A program made the position numbers and the translations under genes. From assembly GCF_033095945.1 (NCBI RefSeq), contig NZ_AP026800.1, positions 930,001 to 994,000 on the forward strand: a DNA stretch of 64,000 bases. Reading direction: 5' to 3'. The notes under the pieces were generated by a model, which did not search any database, was not told the DNA's origin, and worked only from the letters and a program-made list of their open reading frames with translations. This stretch comes from Bombiscardovia apis. GTDB taxonomy: Bacteria; Actinomycetota; Actinomycetes; Actinomycetales; Bifidobacteriaceae. Of this stretch, positions 1 through 8,515 are shown piece by piece. Numbering within the stretch: the first letter of the stretch is position 1; each line of letters begins with the position of its first letter.

Positions 1-22
1 ATTCATTCGTATAATCCCTCTA

Positions 23-65
23 AATGGAATGGGGAGGCTAATTAGGATTAGCGCCCCATTCCATT
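23..65. repeat. 43-nt hairpin after the first gene
   Basis: Two perfect 12-nt arms (AATGGAATGGGG and its complement) enclose a second short pair (CTAAT/ATTAG), so nearly the whole stretch folds as one hairpin. It lies just downstream of the stop codon of the minus-strand gene at 80-514 and may terminate or stabilise its transcript. There is no clear T-tract on either strand, so a classical intrinsic terminator is not certain. Confidence 0.5.
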
Positions 66-79
66 AATGAGGTACTACA

Positions 80-514
80 TCATAGGTTGAGTATCTCAAA
101 AGCCCTCGGTGATGTTCCTGTGGCTTTATATGCCGCAAGAATTTTACGTCCGAGGTCTTCGCTATCAAAAACCCTGCCTATTACATGAATTGCTTCAGAG
201 GCAACGATAGGTTTATCAACGTATGCTTCCTCCATAATCGAGTTTTTACGTAACTCTGATGGTATTGGCGGAAGTGTCCTGCCTTCGGCTCGACATAAAA
301 CAGTGTCTATCACAGAAACTGCAAGTTTCTTTTCATCTCCTGTAATCATGTACCGAGCTAGAAAGGCTTCGTATGGTTGATCTTTCCTAAACTGTGTTGA
401 AACTGCAAATGACATTAATAATTGTTGCATGCTGTCCAATTTGCTCTCAAGATGAGCAACAAAGTTCTGTAATTGTGTAATCTCATCTTGTATTTCTTTG
501 GAAAAATGGTCCAT
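80..514 (-). CDS. Hypothetical 144-aa protein, coiled-coil N-terminus
   Basis: I do not recognise this protein. The ATG at 514 is preferred over a GTG 27 bases upstream because AAAGG sits about nine bases before it. Residues 1-35 (MDHFSKEIQDEI onward) have heptad-like hydrophobic spacing typical of a short coiled coil. The rest is a soluble alpha/beta-looking domain with no cysteine cluster, signal peptide or membrane segment. It stands alone on the minus strand, followed by a hairpin at 23-65 and preceded by a possible 25-codon ORF at 597-674. The low GC and isolation from the housekeeping genes to the right suggest accessory DNA. A small immunity-type or regulatory protein is possible but unsupported. 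Confidence 0.6.
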   Translation of the reverse strand: MDHFSKEIQDEITQLQNFVAHLESKLDSMQQLLMSFAVSTQFRKDQPYEAFLARYMITGDEKKLAVSVIDTVLCRAEGRTLPPIPSELRKNSIMEEAYVDKPIVASEAIHVIGRVFDSEDLGRKILAAYKATGTSPRAFEILNL

Positions 515-1222
515 ATTCTCTACCTTTAAAGGAAAATCCACAAAAGGACTCTCAAGCTTTGAGCAATCGTGATTCTTTCTTACAACGGTGATTCGGTTAG
601 AAAAACGCTGAGAAAAGGTAATGATGGGGTGCTAATGCAATCATGGCGGCGATTGTCTGACTTACTTTGTTCATGACCAGTTTTCCTCAGTGATAATCAA
701 CAATATTTGTAACAACGATACGTGTTGCAATTCCTAGTTAATGAAATAAAGCTGGGAGTAAACACTTTACGACAGCGCTGATTTATGGTGTTAACTCTCA
801 GTGTTGGTATGCATCCGTGTTCTGCAACAGGAATGGGAATGCGGAAACTTTATCTTTTTGAGAGAAGCTGACACATGTGACAACAATAGCGGTTGTATGA
901 GTATTTCATTAGTGAATTGTTAAGTCAAGTAATGCTGTAAATAAGTAAATACTTTACCTCTGCTTAAACAGTTCAACCCTGATTTTTATTATAAATTTTG
1001 TTTGAGGTGTAAAAGAAAGTAGCATATGGTAATCCGTGCTGGGGCATGGATAAAACATGCAGCTAAAGTAATCTCTAAGAATATATGGAAGTAGTGCGTA
1101 TCGCCATACCAGTGAGTTTTCTTTGTTTGGTATATGATCAATGTTGAGGCATAGATTAGGGCCAACGTTAGTTGCTTTTGCGTTACTTACTACATATTCA
1201 GAAGATTTTGCAATTCGTAAGC
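515..1222. other. AT-rich intergenic stretch
   Basis: About 700 bases without a long ORF. The only coding candidate is the 25-codon minus-strand ORF at 597-674. The sequence is AT-rich with many stops on both strands. I see no tRNA, no insertion-sequence ends and no clear tandem repeat. It probably holds the promoter of the gene at 80-514. Confidence 0.5.
597..674 (-). CDS. Possible 25-aa peptide ORF
   Basis: A short ORF begins MNKVSQTIAAMIALA and ends in a hydrophobic tail (HHYLFSAFF). GAGGAAAA lies about six to ten bases before its ATG, a good Shine-Dalgarno for this genome. It points the same way as, and lies 82 bases upstream of, the gene at 80-514, so the two could be co-transcribed. 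The composition (amphipathic start, hydrophobic end) would suit a membrane-active or signalling peptide. Chance occurrence of so short an ORF is the main alternative. Confidence 0.25.
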   Translation of the reverse strand: MNKVSQTIAAMIALAPHHYLFSAFF

Positions 1223-1260
1223 AAAAACCCGGAAGTGCTGATTTCTCAACGATTCCGGGT
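1223..1260 (-). terminator. Intrinsic terminator of tRNA-Ala
   Basis: On the minus strand an 8-bp stem (ACCCGGAA with TTCCGGGT) is followed by TTTTTG. It begins six bases after the 3' end of tRNA-Ala, as expected for a single-gene tRNA transcript. Confidence 0.8.
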
Positions 1261-1266
1261 TATTTG

Positions 1267-1339
1267 TGGAGCTAAGGGGGTTCGAACCCCTGACCTTCTC
1301 CATGCCATGGAGACGCGCTACCAGCTGCGCCATAGCCCC
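1267..1339 (-). tRNA. tRNA-Ala (anticodon GGC)
   Basis: A 73-nt cloverleaf reads on the minus strand. The acceptor stem is GGGGCTA with TAGCTCC, allowing one G-U pair. The anticodon stem is TCTCC/GGAGA around loop ATGGCAT, giving anticodon GGC for alanine. The T-arm has the standard GGTTCGAACCCC form. The genome does not encode the 3' CCA here. It has its own terminator at 1223-1260. Confidence 0.93.
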
Positions 1340-1573
1340 GTTTCTTGAACCTCGAATAGCTTACACCAAATCGGCTGGAGTTTGCAAGTCAGTGTGTCGC
1401 CGAGCAAAATCTATAGTGCTGGCTCTGGTGCGCTGAGCTCGTGCTATTGCTTGAGTCGGTAGGGCTTTGCTGAGAACTCAATTGTTGCGGGCGGCTAGGA
1501 TAAAACTAAGAAGTGGTAGTACTGCTAGGGCTAGTAAGTAGTTGTAATGCAAGTTGGCGAAGGAGTTTGGCGT

Positions 1574-2548
1574 ATGGATGTCGTGGAAAAGAATGAGCAA
1601 GTCTGCATAGTGAATGCTTTGCCTATGGAAGAGGGGGAGCGCGAGCGCTTTATTGACTTGGCGCAGGGCGCCCAGCAATGGTTCATCACGCCGGACCAAG
1701 AGGGTTTGGAGACTTTGCCGAAGGACTGGCATGAGCGGGTAAACATAGTGTTGGGCAACCTGCCGCCCGCAGATATCGCCAAGTGTTCGAATTTGCAGTG
1801 GTTGCAAACGGAATCAGCGGGCGTCAATGCCTACCAAAAGCCGGGAGTTCTGGGGCCTCAGGTGAAGCTCACGGGCGCTTCTGGCGCCTATGGGAAAGCA
1901 GTTTCGGAACATATGTTCGCAATGATGTGGGCGCTGATGAAACATCTGCCCGAATATAGAGATTTACAGGACCGCAAGCAATGGAAACCCTTAGGTCAGA
2001 CGCTAACTCCAAGCGAGTCGACGGTACTAGTGCTTGGCACCGGAGATATAGGTTCGCACTTTGCCCAGCTAGCTCACAATGTTGGTGCTCACACTGTAGG
2101 AGTACGGCGCAACCCTGAGCGTAGTGCACCCAGCATTGACGATATGCATAGCTTCGAGGATCTGGACCAACTCCTACCTCAAGCAGATGTCGTTGCACTG
2201 GCCCTACCTGCCGCTGCCGATACTCATTACCTGATGAACGAACAACGCCTGCAAGCTATGAAGGAGCGGGCCATTCTTATTAACGCAGGTCGGGGAGATG
2301 CGGTTGACTGCGCGGCGCTAGCTCGCGTATTGGCCTCGGGGCATTTGTGGGGCGTTGGCTTAGATGTGAGCGATCCCGAGCCTCTACCAGCCGACCATCC
2401 ACTATGGGCTCAAGATCGATGCTTGATTACCCCACACGTAGCCGGAGGAGCTAGTCTGCCCTCAAGCCATGCCAAAGTTATTGACATTGTAGAGAGCAAC
2501 TTAGAGCGGTTCTTAGCAGGGAAAGACTTAATCAATCGAGTCCAATAA
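1574..2548 (+). CDS. D-isomer specific 2-hydroxyacid dehydrogenase
   Basis: A 324-aa NAD(P)-dependent oxidoreductase of the D-2-hydroxyacid dehydrogenase family, reducing 2-oxoacids or oxidising D-2-hydroxyacids in the cytoplasm. The Rossmann motif GTGDIG lies near residue 155, followed by an arginine-rich VRRNPER suggesting NADP preference. The catalytic Arg region is INAGRGD and the catalytic His is in ITPHVAGG. The ATG at 1574 was chosen because AAGGAG is spaced nine bases before it; an in-frame ATG at 1547 has no such site. The gene is monocistronic, between tRNA-Ala and corA. Its substrate cannot be told: hydroxypyruvate/glyoxylate reductase-like is the closest guess. Length is normal for the family. 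Confidence 0.87.
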   Translation: MDVVEKNEQVCIVNALPMEEGERERFIDLAQGAQQWFITPDQEGLETLPKDWHERVNIVLGNLPPADIAKCSNLQWLQTESAGVNAYQKPGVLGPQVKLTGASGAYGKAVSEHMFAMMWALMKHLPEYRDLQDRKQWKPLGQTLTPSESTVLVLGTGDIGSHFAQLAHNVGAHTVGVRRNPERSAPSIDDMHSFEDLDQLLPQADVVALALPAAADTHYLMNEQRLQAMKERAILINAGRGDAVDCAALARVLASGHLWGVGLDVSDPEPLPADHPLWAQDRCLITPHVAGGASLPSSHAKVIDIVESNLERFLAGKDLINRVQ

Positions 2549-2632
2549 GACCCTCCCAAGCCCCATGCTGACAGTGAGAGCCGCCGGTCGAGTAAGTGCG
2601 GAAGAGCGTATTCTTGCTCACGAGTATCGATA

Positions 2633-2646
2633 TTCGACGTGTCGAA
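2633..2646. promoter_or_regulatory. 14-bp palindrome upstream of corA
   Basis: TTCGACGTGTCGAA is a palindrome of two 6-bp arms around GT, in the 276-base gap between the dehydrogenase and corA. Its form suits a dimeric regulator, but no cognate protein is identified. The gap otherwise shows nothing I can name. Confidence 0.3.
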
Positions 2647-2824
2647 GTCCATGGGCAGACTATCCTGAGAGAGTTAGGCCAAAATCTGCTTGTGCCGACT
2701 CCTAAAAGTTGCGCCGATTCAGTTCTGGTTTGTACAATAGCTGGTTCAGACAGGCTCGTATGAGCTGCAAACCGGCGCACCGAAAGCAATCGTGAAGGTC
2801 GTGGTTGTTGAGCGAGAGGCGGTG

Positions 2825-3781
2825 ATGGCGATGATGAGAATTTTCAGCACCATGAACGGGCAAATTGAGCAGATACCAGCTGCCCAAAAAGGTTCATGGA
2901 CTTGTTTATCTGAACCAACCGACGTGGAACTCGCAAATGTGGCGCAAGATACCGGCGTGGATTTAGCTGATTTGCGCGCTCCTCTTGATGACGAAGAACG
3001 AAGCCGTGTAGACGTAGAAGACAACTACACGATGATCATCGTGGATATCCCTACTGTTGAAGAGCGCGACGGGCGTGACTTTTACGAGACGATTCCTCTC
3101 TCCATTATTGTGACCGAAGACCAAATCATAACGGTCTGCATGCACGACACGGTTTTGCTACATCCCTTCATGGAGGGCACTATCCGCGGTTTCAACACTT
3201 TTATGAAGTCGCGTTTCATCTTGCAAATCCTATACCGCAACGCCACTATGTACCTGCGATACCTGCGCATCATCGACCGCGAATCCGATAAGCTCGAGCT
3301 CAAGCTGCGCTATTCGATGCAAAACCGTGAAATTCTGATGCTGCTTGAATTGAGCAAGGCCTTGGTCTACTTTGCAACCAGTTTGAAGTCAAACGAAATT
3401 GTGTTGGAGAAACTCACAAATTTAGACCGCATCAAGCAATATCCTGACGATGAAGATCTGCTCGACGACGTCATTACTGAAAATAAGCAGGCTATCGAGA
3501 TGGCGAACATTTATTCTTCAGTTCTCTCAGGCATGACTGACGCTTTCGGCTCCATTGTGTCTAACAACGTGAACAACGTCATGCGTATTTTTACGATTAT
3601 CTCAATTTCACTGGCGGTGCCAACACTGATTTTCTCGATGTATGGTATGAATTTCCAAAACGGCATGTTTGGCATGCCTCTCACTGACAAACCTTGGGGA
3701 TTCGTAGCTGTTGTGGTAGTTTCAACCGTGTTGACCGGCGTGGTAACTTGGTTCCTCACTCGTTCGAAGTTGTTCAAGTGA
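2825..3781 (+). CDS. corA: CorA-family Mg2+ transporter
   Basis: About 318 aa. A long soluble N-terminal domain is followed by two C-terminal membrane helices (around residues 255-280 and 290-312). The family signature GMN occurs as YGMNF at the end of the first helix, and the protein ends in a basic tail (TRSKLFK). CorA proteins form pentameric channels for Mg2+ or related divalent cations in the inner membrane. The start is uncertain: GAGAGG precedes a run of ATGs at 2825, 2831 and 2834, and 2825 is the first with an acceptable though short spacing. The lipoprotein gene follows within ten bases, so the two may be co-transcribed. Confidence 0.88.
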   Translation: MAMMRIFSTMNGQIEQIPAAQKGSWTCLSEPTDVELANVAQDTGVDLADLRAPLDDEERSRVDVEDNYTMIIVDIPTVEERDGRDFYETIPLSIIVTEDQIITVCMHDTVLLHPFMEGTIRGFNTFMKSRFILQILYRNATMYLRYLRIIDRESDKLELKLRYSMQNREILMLLELSKALVYFATSLKSNEIVLEKLTNLDRIKQYPDDEDLLDDVITENKQAIEMANIYSSVLSGMTDAFGSIVSNNVNNVMRIFTIISISLAVPTLIFSMYGMNFQNGMFGMPLTDKPWGFVAVVVVSTVLTGVVTWFLTRSKLFK

Positions 3782-3791
3782 GGCGATGGGC

Positions 3792-4661
3792 ATGAAAAAC
3801 TTGCTGGGGCTGGGTGTACGAAAGTTAGCTGCGTCACTGACGGCAGCTGCGCTCAGTGTGGTTCTGGCAGGCTGTGGCGAGACTGCCGCAAATTACGATG
3901 TAAGCGCTATCGGCCCCAAGATTCACGTGGGCGTTGCAACAGACGAGCCAGGTTTAGGTTTTGTGCAGTCAGGCCAATATACGGGCTTAGATGTGGAAGT
4001 CGCTCGCTATATTGTTCACGAGCTCGGCTTCGTGCCCTCGGAGATTGTTTGGCACAGCGTTGAGCCTTCCAATAGGGAAAGCATGCTGACCGACGGTACG
4101 GTTGACATGATTGTGGGAAGTTATTCCATTACGGCAGAGCGCCAGAGTCAGGTTGACTTTGCTGGGCCATATTTTGAAGCCGGGCAGGATTTGCTGGTGC
4201 GCAAAGCTGGCAAGCACATCAATCGGGTCGAAGACTTGGGATCCGAGCGTGTCTGCACAGCACAGGGTTCAACATCGGCCAGTGTGATTCGTCAGCATGA
4301 CCCTCAGGTTCAAGTTGATGAGCGAGAGCGCATCGCAGTGTGTATTACAGCTTTACTAAGTGGCCAAGCCGATGCCGTGAGTGCAGACGACATTGCCCTG
4401 AGCGGACTGTCCAAAGTTTCAGGAGGCGGTCAGCTAGCCGTAGTCGGCGCCCCATTCTCAGTTGAGAAATACGGGGTAGCGGTCCGGCATGGTCAGCCGA
4501 CTTTGGTGGCACAGATTAACGATGCGCTTGAAGCTATGATAAAAGATGGCTCTTGGGAACGCGCAGTAAAGGATGCTGCACGCAGTATTGACTTCAAACT
4601 CAGCCCCTCACAGCTGCGTCCGCCGGCTTTGGATGGTAGCTTGTCACAAGCCCAGCGCTGA
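3792..4661 (+). CDS. Substrate-binding lipoprotein (SBP_bac_3, amino-acid type)
   Basis: A 289-aa lipoprotein: a positively charged N-terminus, hydrophobic core and lipobox VLAGC within the first 30 residues. The mature part has the type 3 extracellular solute-binding fold (IHVGVATDEPG, a YTGLDVEVARY segment, then a DMIVGSYSITAER hinge region). This family binds glutamate, glutamine or other polar amino acids and hands them to an ABC permease. No permease or ATPase gene is adjacent, so it is an orphan binding protein. The ATG at 3792 is preferred over 3786 because GAGG is better spaced. The gene starts ten bases after corA. Confidence 0.82.
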   Translation: MKNLLGLGVRKLAASLTAAALSVVLAGCGETAANYDVSAIGPKIHVGVATDEPGLGFVQSGQYTGLDVEVARYIVHELGFVPSEIVWHSVEPSNRESMLTDGTVDMIVGSYSITAERQSQVDFAGPYFEAGQDLLVRKAGKHINRVEDLGSERVCTAQGSTSASVIRQHDPQVQVDERERIAVCITALLSGQADAVSADDIALSGLSKVSGGGQLAVVGAPFSVEKYGVAVRHGQPTLVAQINDALEAMIKDGSWERAVKDAARSIDFKLSPSQLRPPALDGSLSQAQR

Positions 4662-4725
4662 ATCTAAACCGAGTAATGTCCACTAGTTGGACGTTCTTGT
4701 GCTGGTGTCCACCTAAATAGGGATA

Positions 4726-7710
4726 ATGCAGCGTATGAGCGAGAATGAAACGAGTACCCAAGAGTACAGCCTACCCAGTGAGCCCGAGTACCGCTACAAT
4801 GCCGAGATGGCGCAGACCATCGAGAACAAGTGGCAAGACAAATGGGAGCATGAGGGCACCTTCTGGGCCGCCAATGCCAAGGGCGAGCTGACCAATGGTA
4901 AGGGCGAGCATGCGAACGGTGCTTCCCCCTATTTCGTTATTGATATGTTCCCCTATCCTTCGGGCAAGGGCTTACACGTGGGCCATCCGCTGGGCTATAT
5001 CGCCACCGACGTGGTTTCTCGCTACCATCGCATGAAGGGCGAGAATGTCTTGCACGCTATGGGCTACGATGCTTTCGGCCTGCCCGCTGAGCAGTTTGCA
5101 GTGCAGACCGGCCAGCACCCGCGCGTCACCACCGAGCAAAATATTGAAAACATGCGTTGGCAGCTCCACCGTATGGGTTTGAGTTTCGACGATCGCCGCA
5201 GTTTTGCCACCATCGACAACAATTACATCCGTTGGACCCAGTGGATTTTCTCGCAGATTTACGACTCCTGGTATGACCCGGATTACCGGCGTCGCGATGG
5301 TGGGCAGGGTTCGGCTCGTCCAATTACCGAGTTGGAAGCAAAGTTTGCTGATGGTTCCAAGCCCATTCCCGGCCATGAGCACGAAGAAGCTAGCTGGTCC
5401 AGCTTAAGCAAGGCCGAGCGCTCTGACATTATTAACGAGTTCCGCTTGGCTTACATTTCTAAGTCTCCGGTCAACTGGTGCCCAGGCTTGGGCACGGTTT
5501 TGGCCAACGAAGAGGTCACAGCTGAGGGTCGCTCCGAGCGTGGTAACTATCCGGTTTTCCAGCGCGAACTCAAGCAATGGTCTATGCGCATCACTGCTTA
5601 TGGGCATCGTCTTATTGAAGACTTGGATATTTTGGATTGGCCCGACAAGGTCAAGCTCATGCAGCGCAACTGGATTGGTGAATCCCACGGCGCTTCGGTC
5701 CACTTCCAAGTTGAGGGTGGCGATAGTCCTCAAGACATGGAAGTCTATACCACCCGCCCTGATACGCTCTTTGGCGCGACCTTCACCGTTGTGTCTCCTG
5801 AACATGCCCTCTTGCGCCATGTGCCGGCTACTTGGCCAAGCGATATCCCGCAGAGCTGGAAGGGTGGCTATAGCTCGCCAGTTGAGGCCGTACAAGCCTA
5901 TCGAAAGGCTGCTGAAGCTAAGACTGCCCAAGACCGAGTTGATGCAGCTGGCGAAAAAACTGGCCTCTTTACCGGTCTGTTTGCTGTCAATCCCATTACC
6001 GGCGCGAAGATTCCCGTATTTACTGCCGAATATGTCTTGATGGATTACGGTACTGGCGCCATTATGGCAGTGCCCGGTGGCGATCAGCGAGATTACGATT
6101 TCGCTATGAAGTTCGAGCTGCCGGTCATCTACACAGTTCAGCCGCTGCCTGAGTCGGGCGAAAGCCTCGAGGACTACCGGGGCAAGGCCCCATTCGTCTC
6201 TCACGACGGTATCGTGGTCAATTCAGACGTGGAAAGTACCTATACTAGCGGCGATGCTTTGAGCTTAGACGGTCTGCGGGTCGACGACGCTATCGAAAAG
6301 GCAACGGACTGGTTGGAAAAGGCAGGGGTTGGTCAGGGCAAGACTTCCTACCGCCTGCGCGACTGGCTCTTCTCTCGTCAGCGCTACTGGGGTGAGCCCT
6401 TCCCAGTGGTCTACGATAAGGACGGCTTGCCGCACCTGATTCCCGACAGCCAGCTGCCGGTCAAACTCCCAGAGGTGCCTGACTACAGCCCGAAGACCTT
6501 TGATCCTAACGATGCTGAGTCCAATCCAGAAGCGCCATTGAGCCGCAATCAAGATTGGGTTGAGGTTACGATGGATTTGGGAGATGGTGAGCAAACATAC
6601 TATCGCGATACCAACACCATGCCCAACTGGGCTGGCTCCTGCTGGTACTACATGCGATACATCAACCCCGGCGACGGCCAGCACATGGTCGATCCAGACG
6701 AATACGACTACTGGCTGGGCCCCAACCACAACGCGAGCGCCGGCAAATCTGGTGGCGTTGACCTGTATGTGGGCGGCGTTGAACACGCAGTTTTGCACTT
6801 GCTCTACGCTCGCTTCTGGCACAAGGTCCTCTACGATTTGGGCTACGTCTCTTCGGTCGAGCCATTCCACCGCCTCTTTAATCAGGGCATGATTCAGGCC
6901 TACGCTTATACCGACGAGCGCGGCCAGTATGTGCCGGCAGCCGAAGTTGAGTCTCATGAGGAAGACGGCCAGACCGTTTACACCTGGCAGGGCGAGAGCG
7001 TGAACCGCGAGTTCGGCAAGATGGGCAAGAGTCTGAAAAACATCATCACGCCAGACGATATGTACGCCACTTACGGAGCAGACACCTTCCGCCTCTACGA
7101 AATGAGCATGGGGCCATTGGCTGAGTCTCGCCCTTGGAACACGCGCAACGTCATCGGAGGCATGCGCTTCTTGCAGCGTCTATGGCGCAATGTCATCGAC
7201 GAGAACACCGGCCAAGTTCGGGTGAGCGATGTTGAGCCAGATGAAGAAACGCTGAAACTGCTCAACCGCACTATTCACGACGTGACCGACGAGATGGAAG
7301 GCATGCGCCCCAACACGGCCATCTCCAAGCTCATTGTCTTGAATAATCACCTCACCGGTATGGAAGAAGTGCCTCGCTCGGCAATTGAACCGCTCGTTTT
7401 GATGCTGGCACCGATTGCCCCGCATATTAGTGAGGAATTATGGAGCAAGCTGGGCCACGAGGATTCGCTTGCCCACGCCCCATGGCCAACCTATGACGAA
7501 AGCTACTTGAGCCAAGAGACCGTGACTGCGGTAGTGCAGGTCAAGGGCAAGCTGCGCGGCAAGCTTGAGGTGAGTCCAGATATTTCAGCCGACGAGCTTC
7601 AGGCCTTGGCGCTCGCCATCCCGGCAGTGCAAGAGCGTTTGGGAGGTAAAGATCCTCGCAAGGTGATTGTGAAAGCGCCCAGAATTGTGTCGGTAGTGCC
7701 CGCAGAATAA
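4726..7710 (+). CDS. leuS: Leucyl-tRNA synthetase
   Basis: A 994-aa class I aminoacyl-tRNA synthetase charging tRNA-Leu with leucine. The HIGH motif appears as HVGH in PYPSGKGLHVGHPLGY near residue 84, and KMSKS as KMGKS in FGKMGKSLKN near residue 765. The CP1 editing domain with TTRPDTLFG lies between them, and the anticodon-binding domain and C-terminal extension (VVQVKGKLRGKLEV) are complete. The start could be 4726 or the in-frame ATG at 4735; neither has a strong Shine-Dalgarno. The upstream gap shows an imperfect palindrome, GTCCACTAGTTGGAC, but no T-box is visible. A strong terminator follows. Confidence 0.97.
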   Translation: MQRMSENETSTQEYSLPSEPEYRYNAEMAQTIENKWQDKWEHEGTFWAANAKGELTNGKGEHANGASPYFVIDMFPYPSGKGLHVGHPLGYIATDVVSRYHRMKGENVLHAMGYDAFGLPAEQFAVQTGQHPRVTTEQNIENMRWQLHRMGLSFDDRRSFATIDNNYIRWTQWIFSQIYDSWYDPDYRRRDGGQGSARPITELEAKFADGSKPIPGHEHEEASWSSLSKAERSDIINEFRLAYISKSPVNWCPGLGTVLANEEVTAEGRSERGNYPVFQRELKQWSMRITAYGHRLIEDLDILDWPDKVKLMQRNWIGESHGASVHFQVEGGDSPQDMEVYTTRPDTLFGATFTVVSPEHALLRHVPATWPSDIPQSWKGGYSSPVEAVQAYRKAAEAKTAQDRVDAAGEKTGLFTGLFAVNPITGAKIPVFTAEYVLMDYGTGAIMAVPGGDQRDYDFAMKFELPVIYTVQPLPESGESLEDYRGKAPFVSHDGIVVNSDVESTYTSGDALSLDGLRVDDAIEKATDWLEKAGVGQGKTSYRLRDWLFSRQRYWGEPFPVVYDKDGLPHLIPDSQLPVKLPEVPDYSPKTFDPNDAESNPEAPLSRNQDWVEVTMDLGDGEQTYYRDTNTMPNWAGSCWYYMRYINPGDGQHMVDPDEYDYWLGPNHNASAGKSGGVDLYVGGVEHAVLHLLYARFWHKVLYDLGYVSSVEPFHRLFNQGMIQAYAYTDERGQYVPAAEVESHEEDGQTVYTWQGESVNREFGKMGKSLKNIITPDDMYATYGADTFRLYEMSMGPLAESRPWNTRNVIGGMRFLQRLWRNVIDENTGQVRVSDVEPDEETLKLLNRTIHDVTDEMEGMRPNTAISKLIVLNNHLTGMEEVPRSAIEPLVLMLAPIAPHISEELWSKLGHEDSLAHAPWPTYDESYLSQETVTAVVQVKGKLRGKLEVSPDISADELQALALAIPAVQERLGGKDPRKVIVKAPRIVSVVPAE

Positions 7711-7735
7711 GGCTTTTCGCACATTCGACCACATT

Positions 7736-7766
7736 GCCCGTTCAGCCTAGCTGGGCGGGCTTTTTT
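7736..7766 (+). terminator. Intrinsic terminator after leuS
   Basis: A ten-pair stem (GCCCG/CGGGC continued by TTCAG/CTGGG with G-U pairs) and a five-base loop are followed by six T residues. It separates leuS from the comEA-comEC operon. Confidence 0.88.
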
Positions 7767-7774
7767 GCGCCACA

Positions 7775-8515
7775 ATGGCAGGTATGACGAAATCTTTACC
7801 GCAACCGCCCAGGCCGGATTCGACCATGCCTCGTCTGCGAGCGCTCACTAGCGAGCATCCGCAGCATCCACCGAACCCTCCCGCTCAGCCAAGGTCCAAA
7901 CTACAAGCACCGCCCGCGAGCCTGGCTCAAGCCTCTCAAAGTGGGCATACAGCTTTGGTGGCACTTGCGGGAGTGCGCTCCTCTGACCAGATAGGGCGAG
8001 TGCCGGACCTTGCTAGTGGCAATGCGCGCAAACGCCCTCGAATAATGGTGCAACCAGGCCATGCAATGCTCATTATTCTCATTTTGACTATCGCCTTGTG
8101 TGCAAGTCTTACCTTGCTGGTGCAGCAGGCCAGTAATCTCTCGCAGGCAGGGCAAACTGGCGTTCACATCTCGACAAGGCAAAGCAAGGATTCGGGGGGC
8201 CATGCTGATTCGCTAGCTCGTACTACTACTGAAAGAGGGAAAGTAAGTCAGAACCCGGGTAGTGGCCCGCCAAGTCCTGAGTCAGCGCCACCGGCCGCGA
8301 ATCCTCCTACTCTCCCCGCTGGCGTGGTCAATCTCAATAGCGCTGATGCTAGCCAGTTAGAGTCTGTAAAGGGCATTGGCCCGGTCATGGCCAAGCGAAT
8401 AGTGGAATATCGCACGAAAATCGGCGCCTTCACCTCCGTTGACCAGCTTCTTGAGGTTCAGGGCATCGGCAGTAAGACTTTAGACAAACTTAAGTCAAGC
8501 CTGGTGGTCCAATGA
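7775..8515 (+). CDS. comEA: ComEA-like helix-hairpin-helix DNA-binding protein
   Basis: A 246-aa protein with a proline-rich cytoplasmic N-terminus (about 90 residues), one membrane helix near residues 96-116 (MLIILILTIALCASLTLLV) and a low-complexity linker. The C-terminal tandem helix-hairpin-helix domain starts VVNLNSADASQLESVKGIG. ComEA receptors bind double-stranded DNA outside the membrane and pass it to the ComEC channel. The next gene, comEC, overlaps its stop by four bases (ATGA), indicating translational coupling. The start codon is uncertain (7775 or 7784). The N-terminal extension is longer than in Bacillus ComEA. Confidence 0.88.
   Translation: MAGMTKSLPQPPRPDSTMPRLRALTSEHPQHPPNPPAQPRSKLQAPPASLAQASQSGHTALVALAGVRSSDQIGRVPDLASGNARKRPRIMVQPGHAMLIILILTIALCASLTLLVQQASNLSQAGQTGVHISTRQSKDSGGHADSLARTTTERGKVSQNPGSGPPSPESAPPAANPPTLPAGVVNLNSADASQLESVKGIGPVMAKRIVEYRTKIGAFTSVDQLLEVQGIGSKTLDKLKSSLVVQ

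Noticed and set aside
4662..4725. Possible T-box or leader before leuS
   Set aside because: The gap is only 64 bases, too short for a T-box, and has no specifier or T-box bulge sequence. Only an imperfect palindrome is visible.
5404..6957. Long minus-strand open frames inside leuS (266 and 230 codons)
   Set aside because: They are antisense shadows of a highly conserved gene, with no ribosome sites and no recognisable domains.
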